DNA of 64,000 nucleotides from Acherontichlamydia pituitae (lineage in GTDB: Bacteria; Chlamydiota; Chlamydiia; Chlamydiales; Rhabdochlamydiaceae), in assembly GCA_019634675.1 (NCBI GenBank), contig JAHCAX010000001.1:1-64000 (forward strand), given 5' to 3'. Shown here piece after piece: positions 44,687 through 52,297 of the stretch (position 1 is its first letter; each line of letters begins with the position of its first letter). The notes below the pieces were generated by a model. The model saw only the letters and a program-made list of their open reading frames with translations, was not told the DNA's origin and searched no databases. Made by a program: the position numbers and the translations under genes.

Positions 44687-46681
44687 TTATTGCTCCCCGT
44701 TAATCGCAATCTCGACCACGATGTTCAACAGGACTTGGGATAAAACTTCCAAGTTATCCAAATAGTGGTGGAGGCCATAAGCTGAATCGCCTGTCGGCTC
44801 TTCATTTGCTCTCCAAATGCCTATGAAGATTTGCTGACGGAGATCTTCTGAAAAATCTGATCCTTCGATTTTAGCTTTGATCTGAGCTTTGCACTCTTCA
44901 ACAGCCCCGGTTCGAGCAAATATGCTAGTTGCTTGACCAATGGATTTAAGCATGTCGGCAAGACTTTGAGCTGCTGGATTCTTTGCAATGGCAGCTTCGA
45001 TTATTTCACCCATTGCTTCATCGCTTTCGCGGGCCTTTTCTTCCCTTCTTCGTTCAATCCGAGCTTGAACAACTTCAGAAGCCTCGCTAATTCGGTGCAG
45101 ATGGAAAACGATGTTCTCCTTTCCATAAGCGATCGGATCGATATCAGAAGGGACTCCATCATACTCATCTTCAAATGCGATTGCAGTGATTTCAGCATAG
45201 AACGCATTGCGATCCTCATCATCGTCAAATCTCTTGACTACCATCTCATTGTGCACATCGCGTCGGACAGCAATCATCAACGCTTGTCTGAGGACAGCAG
45301 GATCGTCGTAACGGTGGACTACGCCCCAATTGTCGCCAGGTTTTTGACCGCCTAATCTCCAGATCTCATAATTGATCGTATCAGCAAGCCCATTGCCAGA
45401 AAGCCTCTCGATCATCGCTTCGATTCGATCTCTAAGCTCAGGCTGGACTGTTGATGCGCCATCAAGCTCTTCAAAAATCGATGTGTACTCGTGTTTTTGA
45501 GGTGGCAGGAAAAGGCGAGGAGGTTGTGAGAAATCTATTGGTAAGCCGCTTGGATTAAAATCAAAAGTGGCTGGGAACGGATCGAAGTCATCAAAAAGCT
45601 GAAAGTCCCGTCTTGGAAACTTCACTGCATCAATTGCATCATGAAGTTCTCGAGTGTAATAGCAAGCGTTCTCTTTCATCCAAACCATCGGATTTTCTAC
45701 TTCAGGCTCTCCAATGATCTCATAGAGTTTTGCATAGACAGCTTCTGGTCCTAAATCTGCGGCTTCCTCTTTCATGATCTTGTCGACCAAAGACTTTGAT
45801 GTGCGGAGGATCGCCTCTTTCAAGACGCCGAGGTCATCATAGCGGTGGACTTGCCCGTAGTTCTCGCCAGGTTTCTCGCCCAAGAGGTTCCAGACCCAGT
45901 AGTTGACTTGGTCGGAGCCGACTTGTTCATGAAGATCGTCAATGAATCCATTTATTCTTTCTTTGTTCATTCCCCAACGATCGTCTAATGCTGCAACATC
46001 TCCTTCTTCTGCCACTTGATCAAGCTTGAGAAAAAGAGTTGTAACGGTAGTATGATAACAGTTTTGGCCAATTAGCCTTTCAAGTTTCTCTGTTCGTTCC
46101 TCAACCGGATTTCGTTGATAAATGTGCTCAATTTTTCTGTCATTCAACCGGTTACAAGTATATGTTAAATCTGCTATCCCATGGTTAAAATCATTCAGTT
46201 TACCTCCGCATTCCTTAGCTGATTCTGCATCTTTAGCGTTCCGCGTTTGCAGATATTGTCCAACAGCTTTTTCGAAAACAGGCTGCAATTCCTGAGATTC
46301 CTTACGAGCTGAATAGATAACATCCTCAACCGTATAAGATACATTGCGCTTTAACCCTTGCAATTCCTCATTAAACTTACTGAATTGAGCTGTCAAAAGC
46401 TGCCGCGCTAGGCCATCAATAGAAGAGATCGGCTCTGATCCCAAGCTCAATTCCCATTCCATTGCGCTCTCTGCCAAATAGTTCACTTGACGAGCCAAAT
46501 GTTGTGTTTTTCCGAAGGTTTCTTGAGATAGGTGTCCTTGGCGTAGATCCTCTCCAATGGCTCTGCTCTCCGCTCTTAGCTCACCCACTTGCGAACATCC
46601 GTGCATGATATCTTGGGTTAGCTTCATTGCTGCTGCTTCTACGTTGATCCCAGTAGAATCTGGTATTGCCTTCGTTGCCAT
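44687..46681 (-). CDS. Tandem-array paralogue D (HRYDDL-module protein)
   Basis: This 664-residue protein serves as reference for the family. Residues 1-240 are helical (QVGELRAESRAIGEDL; FEKAVGQYLQTRN at 136-148). Module 1 is at about 245-300 (VGSDQVNYWVWNLLGEKPGE, NYGQVHRYDDL at 274-284), followed by YAKLYEIIGEPEVENPMVWM and an ELHDAI helix. Module 2 is at about 416-475 (INYEIWRLGGQKPGDNWGVV, HRYDD to 460), followed by a matching FYAEITAIAF segment. Module 3 is at about 595-660 (GLHHYLDNLEVLSQVLLN). So the protein is two and a half copies of a unit of about 170 residues. There is no signal or membrane segment. No family recognised. Confidence 0.75.
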   Translation of the reverse strand: MATKAIPDSTGINVEAAAMKLTQDIMHGCSQVGELRAESRAIGEDLRQGHLSQETFGKTQHLARQVNYLAESAMEWELSLGSEPISSIDGLARQLLTAQFSKFNEELQGLKRNVSYTVEDVIYSARKESQELQPVFEKAVGQYLQTRNAKDAESAKECGGKLNDFNHGIADLTYTCNRLNDRKIEHIYQRNPVEERTEKLERLIGQNCYHTTVTTLFLKLDQVAEEGDVAALDDRWGMNKERINGFIDDLHEQVGSDQVNYWVWNLLGEKPGENYGQVHRYDDLGVLKEAILRTSKSLVDKIMKEEAADLGPEAVYAKLYEIIGEPEVENPMVWMKENACYYTRELHDAIDAVKFPRRDFQLFDDFDPFPATFDFNPSGLPIDFSQPPRLFLPPQKHEYTSIFEELDGASTVQPELRDRIEAMIERLSGNGLADTINYEIWRLGGQKPGDNWGVVHRYDDPAVLRQALMIAVRRDVHNEMVVKRFDDDEDRNAFYAEITAIAFEDEYDGVPSDIDPIAYGKENIVFHLHRISEASEVVQARIERRREEKARESDEAMGEIIEAAIAKNPAAQSLADMLKSIGQATSIFARTGAVEECKAQIKAKIEGSDFSEDLRQQIFIGIWRANEEPTGDSAYGLHHYLDNLEVLSQVLLNIVVEIAINGEQ

Positions 46682-46731
46682 AAAAAATGATCCCTTGGTT
46701 GAGATTGTTTTTGCTTATTAATTTAGGCAAT

Positions 46732-46760
46732 ATTATAACACATCCGCTCATCAAATTAAA
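46732..46760 (-). promoter_or_regulatory. Promoter of paralogue D
   Basis: On the minus strand, a perfect -10 TATAAT (46732-46737) is preceded 17 bp upstream by TTTAAT (46755-46760), 51 bp before the start codon. Confidence 0.55.
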
Positions 46761-46948
46761 CGATAGATAAAATTTTAAATCGAATAACTTAATTTAAACA
46801 TCTGATCAACAGAGATTAAAATATTTATTTTACATAATAAAACTTTTCCTTTCGAGAAGAAAGCAAGTACCTTTAATTTTTTCTTTAACTCAACACATTG
46901 GCAAATTCCACATCATAAGCCTTTGAAAGATAACTCATTAAAGAAAAA

Positions 46949-46976
46949 AGACCTGCCGAGATCTTCGGACAGGTCT
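46949..46976 (-). terminator. Terminator downstream of paralogue E and its decayed tail
   Basis: The stem AGACCTGCCGA/TTCGGACAGGTCT has one bulged or mismatched position and an A6 run before it on the + strand. It is the diverged copy of the array terminator. It lies beyond the decayed 3' sequence of paralogue E, marking the original gene end. Confidence 0.7.
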
Positions 46977-47008
46977 TTGATTTAGACTACTCGACTTAAA
47001 GATGAGAT

Positions 47009-47136
47009 TCATTGCTCTAACTCGAATCCCAACTTAGATATTCAGAAACTTCTGGGACAAAGGTCCCAAGTTATCCAAATATCGCTTATCGCCATGCGTT
47101 GAGAATCGACTAGAAAATCTTCAATAGCTTTCCAAA
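47009..47136 (-). pseudogene. Decayed C-terminal module of paralogue E
   Basis: Downstream of the stop of paralogue E, the minus strand still encodes recognisable remains of the terminal module. WKAIEDFLVDSQR is in one frame, then after a +1 shift GDKRYLDNLGPLSQKFLNI, matching GLHHYLDNLEVLSQVLLNI of the relatives. On the + strand the stretch CCAAGTTATCCAAATA is identical to B and D. The remnant ends where the other genes end and is followed by the family terminator. So paralogue E once had the full terminal module and has lost it by frameshift or fusion. Confidence 0.7.
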
Positions 47137-49122
47137 TTAGGGAGTGTTCCGTTGCAATGCAATCGTCAAAGCCTGTCTTAGCACATCTGGATCATCATAG
47201 CGGTGCACTACGCCCCAATCATCGCCAGGCTTCTCTCCGCCCAGCCTCCAGATCTCGTAGTTAATTGTGTCGGCAAGTCCTCTTTGAGAAAGATGCTCGA
47301 TCATCGCTTCGATTTGCCCTTTAAGATCGGATGGTATCGATTGTTGGCCTAGTTCTTGAAGTTTTTCGAGAATTTGGGTGTATTGCTGCCCTTCCGGAAC
47401 AGGACCTTCAGTTAACGCCCTATGATCACCCATGCTTTGTTCTGTCGGACTCAATGGAATTGCAGCTCCCATTGCCGATTCTCCACCATTTTTTTCGCAT
47501 TGCTGCATTTCCATTACAGCAAGCATAGCAAGAGTTATTTGGTGCTGGTGCATTGCGATGTGTTCTTTTCCATAAGCAACTGGATCAACTCCTGAAGGGA
47601 TGCTAGCTTTACCAAAAGCAATTTGTGCAATTTCAGCATAGAATGCATCGCAGCCTTCTTCAGTATCGAAGTTTAAGGCCACAACTCTTTCGTGCAAATC
47701 CCGTTGCAATGCAATCATCAGAGCTTGTTTAAGAACCGCTGGATTATCATAGCGGTGCGCAATGCCCCAATTGTCGCCCGGTTGTTCCCCGCCCAGTCTC
47801 CAGATCTCGTAGTTGATCGTATTTGCAAGCCCCTTGTTAGAAAGCTCTTCAATCATCTCTTCGACTTGCTCTTTAAGATCATCCGTTATGGTTTGCTGTC
47901 CTAAGCCTTCGAGCTTTTCAAGGATTTGGGTATATCGATGTTTTTCCGATACAAATTCTTCAGGCGAAGACTTAAAATTTTTGAAACCATTCCCTGTATA
48001 AAAGGGATTGACAGAAAGATGCGTGAAGCCTCGATTTAAACTGTTGGAGTCAAGAGGATATATGCGGCGAGATGGACGCCATCGCATTTCGCTAGCGATC
48101 ATATTAAGCTCATCCGTGTAATAGCAAGCGTTCTGCTTCATCCATTCCATTGGATTCTCAACTTGAGGCTCACCGATCATCTTAAAGAGCTTTGCTAATA
48201 CCACTTCTTTGTCAAGCCCTTCCATGATCTTGTCAGCAAGAGATTGTGTTGTGCGGAGAATCGCCTCTTTTAGCACGCCGAGGTCATCATAGCGGTGGAC
48301 TAAACCATAATTCTCGCCGGCTTTCTCGCCCAAGAGGTGCCAGACCCAGTAGTTGACTTGGTCAGAGCCTACTTTTTCGTGCAACCGGTCAATCGTCTGA
48401 TCAATATCATCTCTTTTCAAAAGGTTCCACACATGATCCAAACTGGCCGCATCCAATCCTTCTACAGCAAGGGAGTCTAAACGTTGCATGACAGTTTCGC
48501 ATTTTTTGTTCAAGTAAGGCCAACCGCCAAGTCTTGATTCTAAAACACTAAAACGGCATGAAGCTGGAGATAACCCCACATTCTCGCTGCCATCAAGCGT
48601 TGCTTGGCAGTAAGTTATTACTTGTGCAGTGTGGTTCATTATGCTGACTTCAGCGCTGAAAGTTTTTGCTTGGTCAAGATCTTTGCTATTGCGCGTTTGC
48701 AGATATTGAGCGACTTGTTTTTCAAAAACAGGCAGAGCCTTTTCTATTTCCGGTCCTGCAAGACGTTGAACATGGGCAAAAGTAGGACGGCAATCATGCT
48801 TTAAATTGCAAACTTGTCTTTCAAAAAATTCAAATTGAGTCATGAAAATCTTCTGCGCAGCATCATCAATAGATGCTGGATCGTCAAAGCCGTTTTCTCT
48901 TCTGAATACTTCGATTTGCCCCACTAACTGAGTTATCTTGGCAGCCAAGTCGAGCACCTTGTAACAGGTCTGCGAAGGCAATCCTTCACCCCTTAAATCG
49001 TTTTGAATGCTTTGATGCAAAGCTGCTGCTTCGCCGACTTGGATCAAATCCTTTGCAAGAGCAAGAGTTGCTGCCTGTCCGCTGACTAAGCTTGGTTCAA
49101 CTGTTGTTAGTCTTGTCGCCAT
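47137..49122 (-). CDS. Tandem-array paralogue E, rearranged C terminus
   Basis: This 661-residue protein begins MATRLTTVEPSLVSGQAATL. Module 1 is YWVWHLLGEKAGENYGLVHR(YDDL); module 2 is YEIWRLGGEQPGDNWGIAHR(YDN). Then, in place of the usual terminal module, comes a second copy of the module-2 type (QYTQILEKLQELGQQSIPSD; YEIWRLGGEKPGDDWGVVHR(YDD)) ending abruptly at QRNTP. The doubled module-2 segment and the decayed tail just downstream suggest an internal duplication or recombination that displaced the original end. Like its relatives it has no signal peptide or membrane helix. Confidence 0.72.
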   Translation of the reverse strand: MATRLTTVEPSLVSGQAATLALAKDLIQVGEAAALHQSIQNDLRGEGLPSQTCYKVLDLAAKITQLVGQIEVFRRENGFDDPASIDDAAQKIFMTQFEFFERQVCNLKHDCRPTFAHVQRLAGPEIEKALPVFEKQVAQYLQTRNSKDLDQAKTFSAEVSIMNHTAQVITYCQATLDGSENVGLSPASCRFSVLESRLGGWPYLNKKCETVMQRLDSLAVEGLDAASLDHVWNLLKRDDIDQTIDRLHEKVGSDQVNYWVWHLLGEKAGENYGLVHRYDDLGVLKEAILRTTQSLADKIMEGLDKEVVLAKLFKMIGEPQVENPMEWMKQNACYYTDELNMIASEMRWRPSRRIYPLDSNSLNRGFTHLSVNPFYTGNGFKNFKSSPEEFVSEKHRYTQILEKLEGLGQQTITDDLKEQVEEMIEELSNKGLANTINYEIWRLGGEQPGDNWGIAHRYDNPAVLKQALMIALQRDLHERVVALNFDTEEGCDAFYAEIAQIAFGKASIPSGVDPVAYGKEHIAMHQHQITLAMLAVMEMQQCEKNGGESAMGAAIPLSPTEQSMGDHRALTEGPVPEGQQYTQILEKLQELGQQSIPSDLKGQIEAMIEHLSQRGLADTINYEIWRLGGEKPGDDWGVVHRYDDPDVLRQALTIALQRNTP

Positions 49123-49169
49123 AAATAATTACCCCTTTTTAATTGAATCCAATCTAATTCAAACTCAAT

Positions 49170-49198
49170 ATTATATCTCAATAAACGAATTATTTAAA
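49170..49198 (-). promoter_or_regulatory. Promoter of paralogue E
   Basis: On the minus strand, TATAAT (49170-49175) has TTTAAA 17 bp upstream (49193-49198). The arrangement is the same as before paralogue D. The rest of the 329-bp gap to pyrF is AT-rich. Confidence 0.45.
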
Positions 49199-49362
49199 GC
49201 AAAAATTAAAATTTTAAAGAAAATAAAAAGACGTCAACTCATTTAAAACCAGATTTTAAAAATTTAACTTGTAATTCATTTTTTCATCGCTCCTGCGCAA
49301 AGCAATTATTTTATTTTTTTGCTTTAACTCGATCTATGGTAGGATCCCCGACAGAAGTGATT

Positions 49363-49392
49363 GAAAACCGGGCATTTGCGAGACCCGTTTTC
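49363..49392 (+). promoter_or_regulatory. Hairpin in the leader of pyrF
   Basis: An imperfect stem, GAAAACCGGG paired with CCCGTTTTC around an 11-nt loop, lies 60 bp before pyrF. There is no T tract. It could be a leader structure or the end of an earlier unit; I saw no clear pyrF promoter. Confidence 0.35.
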
Positions 49393-49451
49393 CAGGCATA
49401 CTTTGGATAAAAATGCTACTCGCTCCTCCTTCTTTAAAAAGGTAAAATCCT

Positions 49452-50243
49452 ATGCAAGTCCAACTCTACGGCTCTCGAATCGCATTTGAAGAACGGGCTA
49501 ACCTCAGCTCGAATCCAACCGCTGTCAAGCTGTTCCGCCTGATGGCCGACAAGAAAACGAACTTGAGCATTGCGGCTGATGTGACCTCATCAAAAAAACT
49601 GCTCGCACTTGCAGAACAAGTAGGACCCCATATCTGCGTCTTCAAGACCCACATCGACATCCTCGACGACTTTTCCCCGGAAGTGACAGACCGCTTGCAA
49701 CAGATTGCCGAGCAGCACCAGTTCCTCATTTTTGAAGACAGGAAGTTCGCTGACATTGGCAATACGGTGGTCCAGCAATATGCAGGAGGCATCTACAAAA
49801 TTGCTTCATGGGCCGACATCATCAATGCCCATGCCGTTCCCGGCCCTGGGATCATTGCCGGCCTTAAAGAGGTAGGCCTGCCCAAAGGACGCGCCCTCCT
49901 TATGCTTGCCGAAATGAGCTCATCCGGAAACCTAGCCTATGGTTCCTATACCTCCCAAGCTGTCGAAATGGCCAAAGACCATGCCGATTTTGTCACAGGG
50001 TTCATCTCGATGCACAAGCTCATCGACGATCCCCGGTTCATCCATATGACGCCAGGCGTCCAGCTCGCAACAGGCGGAGACCATTTAGGCCAGCAGTACC
50101 AGACTCCCGAATCGGTCATCGCCAAAGGGAGCGATGTGATCATCGTCGGCAGAGGCATTTACGGCTCGTCCGATCCCAAGGCCCAAGCGGCCATCTACCG
50201 TAAACATGCCTGGGATGCGTACCAAAATGACCTTAAAGCCTAA
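49452..50243 (+). CDS. pyrF: Orotidine 5'-phosphate decarboxylase, eukaryotic type
   Basis: This 263-residue enzyme makes UMP from OMP. The catalytic motif FLIFEDRKFADIGNTV is the eukaryotic/UMP-synthase form rather than the enterobacterial DxKxxD form. NAHAVPGPGIIAGLKEVGLP, LAEMSSSGNLA, MTPGVQLATGGDHLGQQY and IIVGRGIYG follow human UMP synthase and yeast URA3 closely, from memory. Length is normal for this domain. The gene is parted from pyrE by the five-paralogue array. It overlaps the following GT2 gene, so the two are co-translated. Confidence 0.95.
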   Translation: MQVQLYGSRIAFEERANLSSNPTAVKLFRLMADKKTNLSIAADVTSSKKLLALAEQVGPHICVFKTHIDILDDFSPEVTDRLQQIAEQHQFLIFEDRKFADIGNTVVQQYAGGIYKIASWADIINAHAVPGPGIIAGLKEVGLPKGRALLMLAEMSSSGNLAYGSYTSQAVEMAKDHADFVTGFISMHKLIDDPRFIHMTPGVQLATGGDHLGQQYQTPESVIAKGSDVIIVGRGIYGSSDPKAQAAIYRKHAWDAYQNDLKA

Positions 50244-51210
50244 AATTGCCATCATCATCCTCAACTGGAATGGAAAACGGGACACGCTCGCCTGCCTGCA
50301 TTCCGTTGCTGCAATCGACTACGCAAACCGGACTACGATCGTCGTGGACAACGGCTCCACCGATGGATCTGCAGATACCATCCGCTCCCAGTTTCCTGAT
50401 GTAATGCTCATTGAAAACAGAGAGAACTTAGGCTTTGCGGAGGGCAACAATGTAGGAATCCTTTTTGCCCTCAAGACAGATGCCGATCTGATCTTTCTGC
50501 TCAACAACGATACTGTTGTCGATCCCGGTCTGCTCAATGCATTTGCATCTTGCTTCGAAGAACATCCAGAGGCGGGGATCCTCGGCGCCAAGATCTGCCT
50601 CTTCGATCAAAGGGACACGCTCGACCACTGGGGAGGGATGTGGAACTCCAAATCGGGACAGTTCGACCTGATCGGACTGCGCCGTAAAGCTGATGCTGAA
50701 GGGGCAGATGGGCCTCAAAAGATCGACTACGTCTGCGGAGCAGCGCTCATTGCTAAAAGAGAGGTATGGGAGCAGATCGGGCTACTTGAGCCCCGGTTCT
50801 TCCTCATCTGGGAAGAATCAGACTTCTGCTTCCGGGCAAGAAAAGCTGGATTTGCTACCTTGACATGCCCCAAAGCCCTGATCTACCACAAAGTTTCCGC
50901 TTCGTTTGTCGGCAAGCCCCATTCCACCTACTTTTGGTGGCGCAACCGGCTTCTTTGGATCGAAAGGAACTGCACCAGCAATGAACGCACCCGGCTTTAT
51001 TGGAAGGTCCTGCTTCCCGATATCGCCCATCTGCTCAAGATCCGTCTGCTCAAAACAGTCCAGCTTGCCCTGCGCAAAAGGCTCAGCCCCAAAAAAGACT
51101 ACCGACAGCAGGAGGAAAAGCTCCTTAAGAACAAAGCTGCCGTCCAAGGGATATTGGACTACGCCCGCCGCCGATTCGGCAACGGCCCCTCCTGGCTATT
51201 TAAGAGATAG
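50227..51210 (+). CDS. Glycosyltransferase family 2 (rhamnosyltransferase-like)
   Basis: This is a 327-residue GT-A enzyme. The N-terminal IAIIILNWNGKRDTLACLHS, the VVDNGSTDGSADTI block, the metal motif in FLLNNDTVVDPG, and the acceptor region FFLIWEESDFCFRARKAGF are typical of GT2 enzymes that add sugars to polysaccharide or O-antigen chains. Basic C-terminal region, probably peripheral to the inner membrane. Start ATG 50227 lies inside pyrF (17-bp overlap); ATG 50206 is an alternative. As with carB and the GT9 gene, a pyrimidine gene is coupled to a glycosyltransferase. Confidence 0.85.
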   Translation: MTLKPKIAIIILNWNGKRDTLACLHSVAAIDYANRTTIVVDNGSTDGSADTIRSQFPDVMLIENRENLGFAEGNNVGILFALKTDADLIFLLNNDTVVDPGLLNAFASCFEEHPEAGILGAKICLFDQRDTLDHWGGMWNSKSGQFDLIGLRRKADAEGADGPQKIDYVCGAALIAKREVWEQIGLLEPRFFLIWEESDFCFRARKAGFATLTCPKALIYHKVSASFVGKPHSTYFWWRNRLLWIERNCTSNERTRLYWKVLLPDIAHLLKIRLLKTVQLALRKRLSPKKDYRQQEEKLLKNKAAVQGILDYARRRFGNGPSWLFKR

Positions 51211-51248
51211 AGGGAAGAAAGGCTGAAAAACTCCAAAAATGATTGAGT

Positions 51249-51277
51249 TTGACGCGCTAGGGGAAAATTGATATAAA
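51249..51277 (+). promoter_or_regulatory. Promoter of the type III secretion operon
   Basis: TTGACG (51249-51254) and TATAAA (51272-51277) are separated by exactly 17 bp, with the sctJ start 38 bp downstream. It is the best sigma70-like match I saw in the window. Confidence 0.7.
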
Positions 51278-51315
51278 GGAAATAGCCAGCTGAACTTTCA
51301 ACATGTAGATCATTT

Positions 51316-52269
51316 ATGATGCACCCCGCTTTTCGTTCCCTTGAACGCCTCTTTGTCGCCATGGCAGCCTTTGCTGCCCTCGTCTTTCTTTCCGGATGCG
51401 AAAACAACATGGTCATTATCAATGATGTGAGCGAAAGGGATGCCAACGAGATCGTCGTCTTCTTGGCAAGCAAAGGGATCCCTGCTGAGAAAATAGCCAC
51501 TGTCAGTTCCGCTCCCGGCGGCGCCGGCGGAGCTCCCAAATGGAGCATTTCCGTTCCTCCAGGGCAAGCGACCGATGCGATGGCCATTTTGAACCAAAAC
51601 GGACTGCCGCGCCAACAAGGAACGAACCTTCTCGACCTCTTTGCCAAATCGGGCCTGATGTCCTCGGACAAAGAAGAGACAATCCGCTACCAGGCTGGGC
51701 TTGCCCAGCAAATCGCGAACATGATCCGTAAGATCGACGGGGTCATCGATGCCGACGTCCAACTTTCTTTTCCCCAGGAAGCTGCCGCTGCGACAATTCC
51801 AGGAGTGACAGCCGCCCCCGTGCAAAAGATCACCGCTGCGGTCTATGTCAAGCACCAAGGGATCCTCGACGACCCTAACAGCCACTTGGTCACCAAGATC
51901 AAACGCCTCGTTTCAGGAAGCGTAACGGGACTCGATGTCAATGATGTCACCGTTATCTCCGACCGTTCCAGGTTCACTGATGTGACCTTGACCCCGCAGA
52001 TCGAGCCTCTAGAGGCAAAAGCCAAAGAGTACGTCAGCATTTGGTCGATCGTCATGAGCAAAAACTCAGCGGGCAGGTTCCGGTTCATCTTCTTCCTCCT
52101 GACAGTATTTACCCTCCTCTTTGCAGTCCTGCTGGGTTGGATGGTATGGAAATTCTATCCGATATTAAAACGGCGCGGAGGGATTAAAGCGCTTTTGAGC
52201 CACATCCCCCTCCAAGACCACCATGAAGGAACAACAGATAATCAGCGTAAAGAGGACATCAAAAAGTAG
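51316..52269 (+). CDS. sctJ: Type III secretion inner-ring lipoprotein SctJ (CdsJ)
   Basis: This is a 317-residue lipoprotein of the YscJ/FliF family that forms the inner-membrane ring of the injectisome. The signal peptide ends in the lipobox FLSGCE, followed by the ring-building domain (NDVSERDANEIVVFLASKGI; NGLPRQQGTNLLDLF; QLSFPQE). A C-terminal membrane helix (FRFIFFLLTVFTLLFAVLLG) has a short cytoplasmic tail. It is the first gene of the block and has a consensus promoter. The order matches Chlamydia CT559 onward, from memory. Confidence 0.95.
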   Translation: MMHPAFRSLERLFVAMAAFAALVFLSGCENNMVIINDVSERDANEIVVFLASKGIPAEKIATVSSAPGGAGGAPKWSISVPPGQATDAMAILNQNGLPRQQGTNLLDLFAKSGLMSSDKEETIRYQAGLAQQIANMIRKIDGVIDADVQLSFPQEAAAATIPGVTAAPVQKITAAVYVKHQGILDDPNSHLVTKIKRLVSGSVTGLDVNDVTVISDRSRFTDVTLTPQIEPLEAKAKEYVSIWSIVMSKNSAGRFRFIFFLLTVFTLLFAVLLGWMVWKFYPILKRRGGIKALLSHIPLQDHHEGTTDNQRKEDIKK

Positions 52270-52297
52270 CCGTTTTGCGCTTATTTGAGATATTAAT

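Noticed and set aside
40104..46976. Regularly spaced short repeats (hairpins and HRYDDL-coding blocks) about 2.2 kb apart, which at first suggest a repeat array such as CRISPR
   Set aside because: The spacing equals gene length. The repeats are parts of paralogous genes and their terminators, with no short unique spacers and no cas genes.
37261..50243. A single split UMP-synthase gene (pyrE-pyrF fusion broken by insertion)
   Set aside because: Both genes have their own start and stop, normal domain lengths and (for pyrE) a terminator, so they are annotated as separate working genes. Past fusion is only a hypothesis.
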